A stretch of DNA of 64,000 nt, taken from Luteimonas fraxinea. GTDB lineage: Bacteria > Pseudomonadota > Gammaproteobacteria > Xanthomonadales > Xanthomonadaceae. The stretch lies in the NCBI RefSeq assembly GCF_021233355.1, contig NZ_CP089507.1, forward strand, positions 2,977,001 through 3,041,000. The letters are read 5' to 3'. Positions 1 to 8,839 of this stretch are shown here, piece by piece; position 1 is the stretch's first letter, and each line of letters begins with the position of its first letter. Both the position numbers and the translations under genes were made by a program. The notes beneath the pieces are model-generated. The model had not been told where the DNA came from. It saw only the letters and a program-made list of their open reading frames with translations, and did no database searches.

Positions 1-1154
1 ATCGAGCTGAAGTTGGCGAAGCCGCACAGCGCGTAGGTCGCGATCAGACGGCCCTGCTCGCTGAGCACCACGCCGTCGACGCGGCCGTTGACGATGTCGG
101 CCAGCTGCAGGTACGCGACGAATTCGTTGATGACGATCTTCTGGCCGATCAGCGAACCGACCACCGAGGCGTCCTGCCACGGCACGCCGATCAGCCACGC
201 GATCGGCGCCAGCACGAAACCGAAGATCGTCGCCAGGTTGGTCGGCTTGCCGATCGCTTCCGCCAGACCGGTGACTTCGCCGATCCACTCCAGCGGGTAG
301 TTCACCATCGCGATCAGCGCGATGAAGGCCAGCAGCATCGCGCCGATGTTCAGCGCCAGACGCAGGCCGTCTCCGGCGCCTGCGGCCGCGGCGTCGATGA
401 TGTTGCTGGTGGTCTTCTCGACCTCCATCTTCACCGTGCCGCGGGTCAGCGGCTCACCGGTTTCGGGAATCAGGATCTTGGCGATCACCAGCGTCGCCGG
501 CGCGGCCATGATCGACGCGGCCAGCAGATGCTTGGCGTAGAACGCCTGCTCTTCCGGATTGCCGCCGCCGAGCATGCCGACGTACGCGGCCAGCACGCCG
601 CCGGCGATGTGCGCCATGCCGCCGATCATCATCGTGATGAGTTCGGACTGGGTCATCCGCGAGATGTAGGGGCGCACGGTCAGCGGCGCTTCGGTCTGGC
701 CGATGAAGACGCTGGCGCAGACGCTGGTGGTCTCGGCGCCGGATACGCGCATCACCTTGGTGATCGCCGAGGCCATGATCCGCACGACGAACTGCATGAT
801 GCCCAGGTGGTACATCACGCCCATCAGCGCGGCGAAGAAGATGATCGTCGGCAGCACCTGGAAGGCGAAGATGAAGCCGTAGGTCTCGATGTTCATCAGG
901 CTGCCGAAGATGAACTCCGAGCCGGCGTTGACGAACGAGAGAATCCTGACGAAGCCGTGGCCGAGCGCGTCGAACACCTCGCGGCCACCGGGCACGCGCA
1001 GCACGACGGCGGCGAACGCGATCTGCAGCGTCACGCCGGTGACGACCAGTTTCCAGTCGACCTTGCGCTTGTTGTTGGAGAACAGCCACGTGATCGCGAG
1101 CAGCACGGCCAGTCCGAACAGGCCGAAGCCGATCCGCGTCAAGTCATCCATCAT
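1..1154 (-). CDS. nupC: NupC-family concentrative nucleoside transporter (3' end outside window)
   Basis: Inner-membrane, cation-coupled nucleoside uptake permease of the CNT family. The frame is open from a tandem ATG (1154/1151) to the left edge, giving about 384 residues; family members are usually 400-430, so only the last few dozen are missing. It starts MMDDLTRIGFGLFGLAVLLA, the usual N-terminal membrane segment. Two CNT signatures are readable: GQTEAPLTVRPY near residue 150 and GQKIVINEFVAY near residue 336, both in the substrate/cation-binding core. Many hydrophobic segments separate them. The tandem start has only a G-rich stretch upstream, so the first codon is uncertain by one residue. 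It is transcribed away from the diguanylate-cyclase-like gene on the same strand, with an 84-bp gap and no terminator recognised. Confidence 0.93.
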   Translation of the reverse strand, partial: MMDDLTRIGFGLFGLAVLLAITWLFSNNKRKVDWKLVVTGVTLQIAFAAVVLRVPGGREVFDALGHGFVRILSFVNAGSEFIFGSLMNIETYGFIFAFQVLPTIIFFAALMGVMYHLGIMQFVVRIMASAITKVMRVSGAETTSVCASVFIGQTEAPLTVRPYISRMTQSELITMMIGGMAHIAGGVLAAYVGMLGGGNPEEQAFYAKHLLAASIMAAPATLVIAKILIPETGEPLTRGTVKMEVEKTTSNIIDAAAAGAGDGLRLALNIGAMLLAFIALIAMVNYPLEWIGEVTGLAEAIGKPTNLATIFGFVLAPIAWLIGVPWQDASVVGSLIGQKIVINEFVAYLQLADIVNGRVDGVVLSEQGRLIATYALCGFANFSS

Positions 1155-1238
1155 GGCCCCCGGGCCCTTCGCCAAGTCGCGCAGCCTAGTGCAGCGGGCC
1201 GGCCCGGGCAACCACAGCACCTGTGAAAACGCCGTCGT

Positions 1239-2372
1239 TCAGGCGTCACGCGCTTCCACGCGGTTGCGGCCGGCGCGCTTGGCCTGCTGCAGACGACGGT
1301 CGGCGACGCCGAGCAGGGCCGACACGTCGCCGCCATCGGGCGGAAACGCGGCGAGTCCGGCGCTGAAGCTCAGCGGCAGCGGGCGCCCGTCGCGATCGAC
1401 CACCAGAGACTCGTTGCACATGTCGCGTCGCAACCGGTCCAGCCGTTCCCACGCGCTGCCGGCCGGACAGCGCAGCAGCAGCACGAATTCCTGCCCGCCG
1501 ATCCGCGACAGCGATTCGTCGTCTTCCAGCATCGTCTGCAGCCGCAGCGCGATGCCGCGGATCGCGCGGTCGCCGGCGCGCGGGCCGGCATCGGCGTTGA
1601 TCCGGCGGAAGCCGTCGAGATCGAGCAGGCCCAGCGTCAGCGAGCGGCCTTCGCGGCGCGAGTCCGCGAGTTGCCGAGGCGCGTGCTGCAGCAGCCAGGC
1701 GCGGTTGGGCAGGCCGGTCAGGCCGTCGCGTCCGGACAGATCCACCAGCCGCTGCATGCGATAGACGACCGCGCAGGCGACCACCGTCATCATCGCCAGC
1801 AGCAACAGACGCTCGACCTGTCCGGCGACCGAGGCCACGCCGTAACCGAGTGACGCCGGCCGCGCTTCGCCGGTGCCGGCCATCAGCGCGATCGCCAGCA
1901 CCGCGTACTGCACGACCGCCAGCCCGCCGACATACAACGCCAGGCGTCCGTCGTTGCGCAGCGCGGTGAGCGCGATCGCCAGCATGTAGAAGTTCCACAC
2001 CACCACGCTGTTGAGCGCGGCCGCCGGCTCGCGGGTCGCCAGCAGCACCAGCACCAGCGTGGTCATGCTGATGTCGTAGCTGGCGGTGGCGTAGGGCAGC
2101 CAGGGGTGTCGACGCTGGCGCCGCGCGAGCGCCAGCCAGACCTGGGCCATCAGATTGGCGAATACCGCCAGCGCGAGTCCGACCACGACGGTGCGGGTGC
2201 CGTGGCCGCCACTTGCGGCGATCAGCGGCAACAGCAGGATCAACAGGGAGAGCGCAGCGCGGACGCGCGCGACCATCAGTTCGCCGCCGGCGCCGAGTTC
2301 GAGCATCACCTCGTCGGCACGGCCGAACAATGTGGCGACGACGCCCTGCCGGGTGCGTTGCGGTGCGCGCAT
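1239..2372 (-). CDS. Membrane-anchored GGDEF-domain protein with degenerate GGQEF signature
   Basis: A 377-residue protein with a hydrophobic N-terminal half (about residues 38-205, five or six membrane segments) followed by a GGDEF domain (about 212-375). The domain keeps the entry motif DGLTGLPNR (216-224) and the first metal-site motif LLDLDGF (249-255), but the signature reads GGQEF (292-296). The third position, normally Asp/Glu and a metal ligand in diguanylate cyclases, is Gln. Activity is therefore doubtful: it may be a weak cyclase, a c-di-GMP/GTP-binding sensor or a partner protein. No RxxD inhibitory site is obvious. I chose ATG at 2372 because a longer frame upstream would run through the divergent aldo/keto reductase promoter and start. 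Confidence 0.88.
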   Translation of the reverse strand: MRAPQRTRQGVVATLFGRADEVMLELGAGGELMVARVRAALSLLILLLPLIAASGGHGTRTVVVGLALAVFANLMAQVWLALARRQRRHPWLPYATASYDISMTTLVLVLLATREPAAALNSVVVWNFYMLAIALTALRNDGRLALYVGGLAVVQYAVLAIALMAGTGEARPASLGYGVASVAGQVERLLLLAMMTVVACAVVYRMQRLVDLSGRDGLTGLPNRAWLLQHAPRQLADSRREGRSLTLGLLDLDGFRRINADAGPRAGDRAIRGIALRLQTMLEDDESLSRIGGQEFVLLLRCPAGSAWERLDRLRRDMCNESLVVDRDGRPLPLSFSAGLAAFPPDGGDVSALLGVADRRLQQAKRAGRNRVEARDA

Positions 2373-2469
2373 CAAGACGGTCCCTGTGGCAGCTGCCGCA
2401 GCATAGCGCGGGCGCTCGCCGGTGGACGGCGGGCATACTTTGCGCATTCCGACCGTTCCAGGAGTTCCC

Positions 2470-3441
2470 ATGCAGTACCGCCGCCTCGGCTCATCCGGCC
2501 TGCAGCTGTCCGCGTTGTCGTTCGGGGCCTGGGTCACCTTCGGCAGCCAGATCGGCCGCAGCGAAGCGCGCAACCTGGTCGCGGCCGCGTGGGACCACGG
2601 CGTCAATTTCTTCGACAACGCCGAGGGCTATGCCAACGGCGCGGCCGAACAGGTCATGGGCGACGTCATCGCCGATCTGCGCCTGCCGCGCGACGGCTAC
2701 TGCGTGTCGAGCAAGGTGTTCTTCGGCGCGGCCGCCGATCCGCGCCCCACGCAACGCGGCCTGTCACGCAAGCATGTGCGCGATGCCTGCGACGCGGCGC
2801 TCAAGCGCCTGCGCGTCGAGCACCTCGATCTGTACTTCTGCCATCGGCCCGATCCCGACACCCCGGTCGCCGAAACCGTGTGGGCGATGGATGCGCTGAT
2901 CCGCCAGGGCAAGGTGCTGTACTGGGGCACGTCCGAATGGCCGGCGGCGCTGATCCGCGAGGCCGCCCAGATCGCACGCACCCACCATCTGCAAGGTCCG
3001 ACGATGGAGCAGCCCGAATACAACCTGCTGCGCCGTGAGCGCGTGGAGCTGGAGTACGCACCTTTGTATGCAGAGCTCGGACTCGGCACGACGATCTGGT
3101 CGCCGCTGGCGTCCGGCCTGCTGACCGGCAAGTACACCGACGGCGTGCCGGCCGACAGCCGCCTCGCGCAACCGCAACTCGAATGGCTCCAGGGCAGCGT
3201 GCTCGGCGATGCGAACGCGAACCGCGTCGGACGGGCAGGGCGCTTCACTGCATTGGCCGCCGAACTCGGCGTGGCGCCTGCGCCACTGGCGATCGCGTGG
3301 TGCCTGACCAATCCGCATGTCTCCACCGTGCTGCTGGGCGCTAGCCGGGTGTCGCAACTGCTCGAGAACCTGGAGGCGCTGACGCTGCTCGATCGTTTCG
3401 ACGACAACGTCTGGCGGCGGGTGGAGGCGGTGACCGGCTGA
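2470..3441 (+). CDS. Aldo/keto reductase of the Kv-beta-like (YghZ/AKR14) group
   Basis: NADPH-dependent cytosolic oxidoreductase, 323 residues, TIM-barrel family. The start MQYRRLGSSGLQLSALSFGAWVTFG is typical of this group. The active-site signature FFDNAEGYANG contains the Asp/Tyr pair, SSKVFFG contains the catalytic Lys, and LYFCHRPDP holds the catalytic His. The late IAWCLTNPHVSTVLLGASR segment binds the cofactor. The ATG at 2470 follows GGAG (2461-2464) at good spacing. It is divergent from the GGDEF gene; a weak -10-like CATACT lies at 2434-2439. The substrate cannot be deduced; relatives reduce aldehydes such as methylglyoxal. Confidence 0.93.
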   Translation: MQYRRLGSSGLQLSALSFGAWVTFGSQIGRSEARNLVAAAWDHGVNFFDNAEGYANGAAEQVMGDVIADLRLPRDGYCVSSKVFFGAAADPRPTQRGLSRKHVRDACDAALKRLRVEHLDLYFCHRPDPDTPVAETVWAMDALIRQGKVLYWGTSEWPAALIREAAQIARTHHLQGPTMEQPEYNLLRRERVELEYAPLYAELGLGTTIWSPLASGLLTGKYTDGVPADSRLAQPQLEWLQGSVLGDANANRVGRAGRFTALAAELGVAPAPLAIAWCLTNPHVSTVLLGASRVSQLLENLEALTLLDRFDDNVWRRVEAVTG

Positions 3442-3531
3442 CGGGTATCGCGGCGAAGGGTCCGTGCCCGACGGCGAGGCAACGCCCGGAACAGGGCATG
3501 GCCACGCGCAAGAGGGTTGACCGCACCATGC

Positions 3532-3559
3532 TTGACTAGTGAATGAGAATCACTATCAT
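3532..3559 (+). promoter_or_regulatory. Promoter with overlapping Fur box upstream of hemP
   Basis: TTGACT (3532-3537), a 16-bp spacer and TATCAT (3554-3559) form a sigma70-like promoter. Positions 3542-3557 read AATGAGAATCACTATC, matching 14 of 16 positions of the second part of the consensus Fur box (AATGATAATCATTATC). The box covers the spacer and -10, so Fur-Fe2+ binding would block RNA polymerase. This predicts iron-repressed expression of hemP and the genes after it. Confidence 0.85.
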
Positions 3560-3586
3560 CGGAATCCCCTACCGGAGGATCCCGAC

Positions 3587-3793
3587 ATGCGCGTGTCCCA
3601 GTTCCAGGATGCATCCGCTCCCCGCGACGCCCACGACGCCGGCAACGTCCATCCGTTGACGCGTGCTCCCGATGTCATCGAGCTCGACAGCGTGCAGTTG
3701 CTGCGCGGCCAGCGCGAACTGCGCATCCGCCACGGCAACGAGATCTACCGTCTGCGCCACACCCGCAACGACAAGCTGATCCTGACCAAGTAA
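3587..3793 (+). CDS. hemP: Haemin uptake protein HemP
   Basis: Small 68-residue protein of the HemP family. The conserved C-terminal half reads LLRGQRELRIRHGNEIYRLR followed by TRNDKLILTK at the very end, which is diagnostic. HemP proteins are encoded next to haem receptors and are needed for haemin use or for activating haem-uptake genes in some proteobacteria; the mechanism is poorly understood. The start at 3587 is preceded by GGAGG at 3574-3578. It sits directly behind the Fur-box promoter and 144 bp ahead of the TonB receptor. In the gap after it a G/C-rich inverted repeat (about 3809-3842) might adjust how much transcript continues into the receptor; that is inference. Confidence 0.93.
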   Translation: MRVSQFQDASAPRDAHDAGNVHPLTRAPDVIELDSVQLLRGQRELRIRHGNEIYRLRHTRNDKLILTK

Positions 3794-3937
3794 ACCGCTT
3801 TTGCGCGTCGCCGCCCGGTCCCGATGGATCGTGCGGGCGACACGCCGTGTTGCCCCCCCTCTCTCCAGAGGCTGCCCGCCCGCGCGATCCTCCTCCGCGC
3901 TCGCCAGCTCGCTGATCTCCACTTTTCGCGAGCGCCC

Positions 3938-6169
3938 ATGCGTCCCAGCCTGCTGTCCGTTTCCTTGGCCCTGTGCCTGTCGTCCACCGCCGCCGTCGCC
4001 GCACCCGACGGCGAACCGCGCGACTTCGACCAGATCGTCGTCACCGCCACCCGCACCGAGCGTGCGATCAGCGACGTGCCCAATACCGTCGACGTGATCG
4101 ACCGCGCGCGCATGGACACGCTGCTGGTACGCGACATCGCCGATCTGTTCCGCTACGAGCCGGGCATCACCGTCGGCAGCAGCTTCGGCCGCTTCGGCCT
4201 CAACGACATCCGCATCCGCGGCCTCGGCGGCAACCGCGTGCGCATCCAGACTGATGGCATCGCGGTGCCGGATGCATTCGCGATCGGCAGTTTCTCCAGC
4301 GCCAACCGCAACTTCGTCGATCTGGAAACGCTCAAGCGCGTCGAAGTGGTGCGCGGGCCCACGAGTTCGTTGTACGGCTCCGACGCGCTGGGCGGCGTGG
4401 TGTCGTTCGTGACCAAGGATCCGTCCGACTATCTGCGCGACGGCGACACCGCGCACGTCGGTACCAAGATCGGGTTCGAAGGCGCGAACGAAGGTCTGTT
4501 CGCCGGTGCGACCGCTGCCTTCGGCGGCGAGCGCTGGTCGGGCCTGGCGGCGGTGAGCCATCGCCAGGGCAAGGAAACCGAGAGCATGGGTGGGATCGGC
4601 GGCGAAGGTGCTGCGCGCACGCAGGCCAACCCGCAGTCGTCGAACGGCCGCAGCGTACTCGGCAAATTGGTCTTCGCCCCCAGCGACACGCAGCGCTTCA
4701 AGCTGACGGTCGAAGGCAACGAGGACGACGTCGAGACCGACGTGCTCAGCTCCTACGGCTTCCAGAGCCTGACCCGCGCGACCAACACCCAGGTGCTCGG
4801 TAACGACCACCAGTCGCGCGCACGCATCACCTTCGGTCACGAACTCGACGGCCTGTCGTCGGCGCTCGCCGACGGCGTCGACTGGCAGGTCTACCGCCAG
4901 GACAGCCGCACCCGTCAGGACAGCGTGGAAGTGCGTCGCGTGCCGTCGGGCGCCGCGACGATCCGCGACCGACGCGAACGCGAGTTTTACTTCGACCAGC
5001 GCAGCTATGGCCTGCAGGCGAATGCGCGCAAGACCTTCGAGACCGGCAGCGTCGAACACGCGCTGGCCTACGGCATCGATATCGAGCGCACCGAGACGAA
5101 ACAGAAGCGCGACGGCCGCCGCATCTTCCTCGACACCGGCGTGGTCACCAACGCGATGTCGCCCGACACCTTCCCGGTGCGCGACTTCCCGATCAGCGAC
5201 ACCACCAAGGCGTCGCTGTACGTGCAGGACGAGATTGCATTCGCCGGTGGTGCGTTCCGCCTCGTGCCGGCGGTGCGCGTCGACCATTACCGGCTGGAAC
5301 CCGAAGTCGATTCGATCTTCCGCGAGGACAACCCGGCCACGCAGGTCGCCGACCTCCACGAGACCAGCGTGTCGCCGAAGCTCGGCTTCGTGTGGACGTT
5401 CGCCGATGCCTGGTCGCTGTACGGCGGCTACGCCCGCGGCTTCCGCGCGCCGCCCTACAACGACGTCAATATCGGCTTCACCAATTTCCAGTTCGGCTAT
5501 ACGGCGATCCCGAATCCGGATCTGAAATCGGAAACCAGCGACGGTCTGGAACTGGGCGTGCGTTACTCGGGCGACGCCGCCTACGCCAGCCTCAGCACGT
5601 ACTACACGCAGTACGACGACTTCATCGAGTCGACGCGTTACACCGGCATCGATCCCGTGTCCAGGCTGATGGTCTACCAGTCGCAGAACATCGCCGACGC
5701 GCGTATCCGCGGCGTCGAGTTCAAGGGCGGCGTGTACTTCGACAGCTTCGCACCGGCGCTGGCTGGATGGTCGCTGCGCGGCGCAGCGGCGTGGTCGCGT
5801 GGCGAGGACCGCATCACCGGCGAGGCGCTGACGAGCGTGGACCCGCTGACCGCGACACTCGGCGTCGCATTCGACCAGGCGGCATGGGGCGCCGAGCTCG
5901 CGGGTCGCTTCGTCGGCCGTCGCGACAGGCTCCCAACGGCGCCGGCCGGCAGCATCTATTTCGAAAGCCCCGGCCATGCCGTGCTCGATCTCTATGCACA
6001 CTGGAATTTCGCGCCGGGCACGCGGCTCAACGCCGGCGTGTTCAATCTCGCCGATCGCAAGGTCTGGCAGGCGGGACTGGTGCCGTTGATCGCTGCGAGC
6101 AGCGCCACGCTCGACCGCTACACCGCACCGGGCCGCAACGTCGCGGTCAGCCTGTCGGTCGACTTCTGA
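3938..6169 (+). CDS. TonB-dependent haem/haemoglobin receptor
   Basis: Outer-membrane haem(oglobin) receptor, 743 residues. Signal peptide about 1-22 (MRPSLLSVSLALCLSSTAAVAA), then a TonB-box region and plug domain (about 28-145: FDQIVVTATRT, then IRIRGLGGNRVRIQTDGI and VEVVRGPTSSLYGSDALGG). The C-terminal beta-barrel includes the receptor hallmark YGGYARGFRAPPYNDVNIGF followed by NPDLKSETSDGLELG, and ends in the aromatic VSLSVDF. The FRAP/NPxL region is typical of the haemoglobin/transferrin/lactoferrin receptor family. An in-frame upstream ATG at 3824 would give a poor leader, so 3938 is chosen for the signal peptide. Expected to be Fur-regulated with hemP. Confidence 0.93.
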   Translation: MRPSLLSVSLALCLSSTAAVAAPDGEPRDFDQIVVTATRTERAISDVPNTVDVIDRARMDTLLVRDIADLFRYEPGITVGSSFGRFGLNDIRIRGLGGNRVRIQTDGIAVPDAFAIGSFSSANRNFVDLETLKRVEVVRGPTSSLYGSDALGGVVSFVTKDPSDYLRDGDTAHVGTKIGFEGANEGLFAGATAAFGGERWSGLAAVSHRQGKETESMGGIGGEGAARTQANPQSSNGRSVLGKLVFAPSDTQRFKLTVEGNEDDVETDVLSSYGFQSLTRATNTQVLGNDHQSRARITFGHELDGLSSALADGVDWQVYRQDSRTRQDSVEVRRVPSGAATIRDRREREFYFDQRSYGLQANARKTFETGSVEHALAYGIDIERTETKQKRDGRRIFLDTGVVTNAMSPDTFPVRDFPISDTTKASLYVQDEIAFAGGAFRLVPAVRVDHYRLEPEVDSIFREDNPATQVADLHETSVSPKLGFVWTFADAWSLYGGYARGFRAPPYNDVNIGFTNFQFGYTAIPNPDLKSETSDGLELGVRYSGDAAYASLSTYYTQYDDFIESTRYTGIDPVSRLMVYQSQNIADARIRGVEFKGGVYFDSFAPALAGWSLRGAAAWSRGEDRITGEALTSVDPLTATLGVAFDQAAWGAELAGRFVGRRDRLPTAPAGSIYFESPGHAVLDLYAHWNFAPGTRLNAGVFNLADRKVWQAGLVPLIAASSATLDRYTAPGRNVAVSLSVDF

Positions 6170-6171
6170 CC

Positions 6172-6768
6172 ATGGTCACCGCCCTGTCGCCGCCCACTGC
6201 ATGCGTCGTCCCCACGCCGTCGCAACTGGCGGCGCTGGGCACGGTGTTGTGTCTGCACCGTCCGGGTGCCGCGCGCGAACTCGGCGGCTGGTCGTCGGCG
6301 CGCCGCGCGCAAGCGCATGCCGGCCTCGACCTCGACGGCATGCACGAAAGCCTGCGTTTCTTCGATGCCGACGATGTCTGTTGCTGGCAACTGCATCTGC
6401 TGCCCGACAGCGACTTTCTCGCCTGGGAGCGTCTCGCCGGCAATCTCCCGCGTTGCAGCGATGTGGCGCCCGGCGGCATCGGCGGGCGTCTGTGGCGCGG
6501 CCTCGCGCAGCGCATCCGCGGCGGCGCCTGGGAAGCCAGCGTGCTGCGCTTCCAGTCGGTACCGGCGGTGCCGGAGGAGGGCGGCCCGATGCTGGTCGCC
6601 AGTCTCGGCACGCTGTCGCCGCTCGGCATCGACTGCGCGCGTCGCATCGCGCGCGGCAACGGCATCACCCCGTCGTCTTCGCTCGACGACTGCTGCTGCC
6701 GACGCGCAGCCGCGGCCGCCAGGTCCGCGTCGCCAGACGCGTACCGCCATCCGATCCCTCTCTCCTGA
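6172..6768 (+). CDS. Unrecognised protein in the haem uptake locus; C-terminus possibly frameshifted
   Basis: A 198-residue predicted cytosolic protein beginning 2 bp after the receptor stop, so probably co-translated with it. I recognise no domain. Readable features are LGTVLCLHRPGAARELGGW near the start, SLRFFDADDVCCWQLHLLPD, and LVASLGTLSPLGIDCARRIA. Its position suggests a role in handling haem after uptake, but that is context only. The last 35 or so residues (with LDDCCCRRAAAAA) look like out-of-frame GC-rich sequence. The +2 frame from about 6660 reads VVFARRLLLPTRSRGRQVRV and ends at 6800, overlapping the next start as ATGA. A frame change (real or sequencing error) near 6655-6665 would give a more natural ending and translational coupling. 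Confidence 0.6.
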   Translation: MVTALSPPTACVVPTPSQLAALGTVLCLHRPGAARELGGWSSARRAQAHAGLDLDGMHESLRFFDADDVCCWQLHLLPDSDFLAWERLAGNLPRCSDVAPGGIGGRLWRGLAQRIRGGAWEASVLRFQSVPAVPEEGGPMLVASLGTLSPLGIDCARRIARGNGITPSSSLDDCCCRRAAAAARSASPDAYRHPIPLS

Positions 6769-6796
6769 CGTTTCCCGACCACGAGGTTCCACCGAC

Positions 6797-7744
6797 ATGA
6801 CACCGCAAGCGACCGCGCTGGCACTCGCCGCCCTGCTGGCCTCCACCGCCGCGCCGGCTGCCACCCGCACGCCCGCCACCCCGCCTGAGGCCGACCGCAG
6901 CGCGATCCTCGGCATGCAGGGTGAATACAGCGTGCGTTTCCTGTTCGACGAGACAGTCGTGCTCGCGCCCGGCTACACGCGCAAGGAACCCAAGCGCAGC
7001 GGCGGCGACGAAGTCGTCATCGTCGTCGAGGACACGCCGACGAAGATCGTGCTGCAGCATCTGCTGCTCGACGTCAAAAGCGGTCACGTGATCAAGCACT
7101 GGCGCCAGGACTGGACGTTCGAAGCGCCGACGCGCTGGGAGTTCGCATCCGATCAGACCTGGCGCCAGCGCAACGTGCCCGCCGAACTGGTGCAGGGCGG
7201 CTGGACCCAGTGCGTGTTCGAAGTCAGCGATGCGCCGCGCTACTGCGGCAGCGGTCGCTGGGTCCACGGGAACGGTGCATCGACGTGGACGTCGGATGCC
7301 GGCTGGCGTCCGCTGCCGCGCCGCGAATACACCACACGCGAGGACTACAACGCGCTCGCCGCGGTCAACCGCCACACCATCGTGCCCGGCGGCTGGACCC
7401 ACGAGCAGGACAACCACAAGGACGTCCGTGATGCATCCGGCGCCGTCACCGCCAGCATCGTCCGCGAGACCGGCTTCAACGATTACGTGAAGACCGATGC
7501 GATCGATTTCACCCCGGCCTACGACTACTGGAAAGCGACGCAGGACTACTGGGCGCGCGTGCGCGCGCGCTGGGATGTGCGCCTGTCCGCACCGGATGGC
7601 GTGCATCTGAAGACCAAGGTCGACGGCATGGCGCTGATCGTCCCGTTCTTCGAACAGGCGCAGACCGTGCAGGACGGCGGCAGCGTCAGCGACGCGCAGA
7701 TCGACGCCGTATTCGCCGAATGGGTGGACACGCCGCGCGACTGA
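6797..7744 (+). CDS. DUF6607 family secreted/periplasmic protein of the haem locus
   Basis: A 315-residue protein with a signal peptide (MTPQATALALAALLASTAAPAA), followed by a domain rich in Trp and Tyr: FLFDETVVLAPGYTRKEPK, IVLQHLLLDVKSGHVIKHWR, GGWTQCVFEVSDAPRYCGSG. I assign it to DUF6607 from memory of similar proteins downstream of haem receptors; the biochemical role is not known. The WxxW pattern and two nearby Cys (in QCVFEV and RYCGSG) could stabilise a beta-rich ligand-binding fold. It is the last gene of the locus and is followed by a hairpin terminator. ATG at 6797 has GAGG 10 nt upstream. Confidence 0.75.
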   Translation: MTPQATALALAALLASTAAPAATRTPATPPEADRSAILGMQGEYSVRFLFDETVVLAPGYTRKEPKRSGGDEVVIVVEDTPTKIVLQHLLLDVKSGHVIKHWRQDWTFEAPTRWEFASDQTWRQRNVPAELVQGGWTQCVFEVSDAPRYCGSGRWVHGNGASTWTSDAGWRPLPRREYTTREDYNALAAVNRHTIVPGGWTHEQDNHKDVRDASGAVTASIVRETGFNDYVKTDAIDFTPAYDYWKATQDYWARVRARWDVRLSAPDGVHLKTKVDGMALIVPFFEQAQTVQDGGSVSDAQIDAVFAEWVDTPRD

Positions 7745-7766
7745 GCGCAGCGCTGACGAGAACCGG

Positions 7767-7788
7767 AAGGCGGGCGATGCCCGCCTTT
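7767..7788 (+). terminator. Hairpin terminator after the haem locus
   Basis: A perfect 9-bp stem AAGGCGGGC / GCCCGCCTT with a 3-nt GAT loop, ending in TTT, 22 bp after the DUF6607 stop. The U-tract is short, but the stem is strong and well placed. Confidence 0.7.
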
Positions 7789-7870
7789 CGCGTGTCTGGC
7801 GGGGGCGTTACAGGGCTGCGCCTATACTCGAAGCCAGCGGCATCGGCCGCCCGCATACAAGGATCGATCA

Positions 7871-8836
7871 ATGGGAACCGGACTGTTTCTCGCCGTGGTA
7901 CTGGCACTCGCCGGCGTCATCGTGCTGTTCAAGACCGTGCGCATGGTGCCGCAGGGATTCGAGTGGACCGTCGAGCGCTTCGGCAAGTACACGCATTCGA
8001 TGGCGCCGGGCCTGCATTTCCTGATTCCCGTGGTCTACGGCGTCGGCCGCAAGATCAACATGATGGAACAGGTGCTGGACGTGCCGAGCCAGGAAGTCAT
8101 CACCCGCGACAATGCGGTCGTGCGCGTCGACGGCGTCGTCTTCTTCCAGGTGCTGGACGCGGCCAAGGCGGCGTATGAAGTCTCGAACCTGGAGATCGCA
8201 TCGATCGCGCTGGTGCAGACCAACATCCGCACCGTGATCGGTTCGATGGATCTCGACGAATCGCTGAGCAACCGCGAGCGCATCAACGCGCAGCTGCTCA
8301 ATGTCGTCGACCACGCCACCAATCCCTGGGGCATCAAGGTCACGCGCATCGAGATCCGCGACATCCAGCCGCCGCGCGACCTCATCGATTCGATGGCCCG
8401 GCAGATGAAAGCCGAGCGCGAACGCCGCGCGGTGATCCTCGAGGCCGAAGGCCACAGGCAGTCGGAAATTCTGCGCGCCGAGGGCGACAAGCAGTCGTCG
8501 ATCCTGCAGGCCGAAGGCAAGAAGGAAGCCGCGTTCCGCGAGGCCGAGGCGCGCGAGCGTCTGGCCGAGGCGGAAGCCAAGGCGACCGAAATGGTGTCCA
8601 ACGCGATTGCGAACGGCGACGTGCAGGCGATCAACTACTTCGTCGCGCAGAAGTACGTCGAGGCGTTCAAGGAACTGGCGATGGCGCCGAACCAGAAGTT
8701 CGTGCTGATGCCGATGGAGACCAGCGGCCTGATCGGTTCGATCGCCGGCATCGGCGAACTCGCGCGCGAAGCGTTGTCGGGCAAGCCGGCGTCGCCCACG
8801 CCGCCGCCGGTCCAGCGTCCGCGCGCCGGAGCCTGA
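7871..8836 (+). CDS. qmcA: SPFH/band-7 membrane protein QmcA
   Basis: A 321-residue stomatin/prohibitin-like protein. One N-terminal membrane segment (about 3-22) is followed by the SPFH domain (about 25-190: VPQGFEWTVERFGKYTHSMA, MMEQVLDVPSQEVITRDNA, DIQPPRDLIDSM), then a long Glu/Ala/Arg coiled coil (about 180-250) and a C-terminal hydrophobic patch. The family forms large oligomeric cages or membrane microdomains, in E. coli together with FtsH-HflKC. The start at 7871 follows AAGGA in CAAGGATCGATCA; TATACT at 7823-7828 is a convincing -10. It lies 3 bp ahead of its NfeD-like partner, as in the ybbJ-qmcA pair of enterobacteria. Confidence 0.95.
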   Translation: MGTGLFLAVVLALAGVIVLFKTVRMVPQGFEWTVERFGKYTHSMAPGLHFLIPVVYGVGRKINMMEQVLDVPSQEVITRDNAVVRVDGVVFFQVLDAAKAAYEVSNLEIASIALVQTNIRTVIGSMDLDESLSNRERINAQLLNVVDHATNPWGIKVTRIEIRDIQPPRDLIDSMARQMKAERERRAVILEAEGHRQSEILRAEGDKQSSILQAEGKKEAAFREAEARERLAEAEAKATEMVSNAIANGDVQAINYFVAQKYVEAFKELAMAPNQKFVLMPMETSGLIGSIAGIGELAREALSGKPASPTPPPVQRPRAGA

Positions 8837-8839
8837 GCC

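Noticed and set aside
3569..6001. 810-codon minus-strand frame opposite hemP and the haem receptor
   Set aside because: Typical high-GC antisense frame spanning two real genes and their gap.
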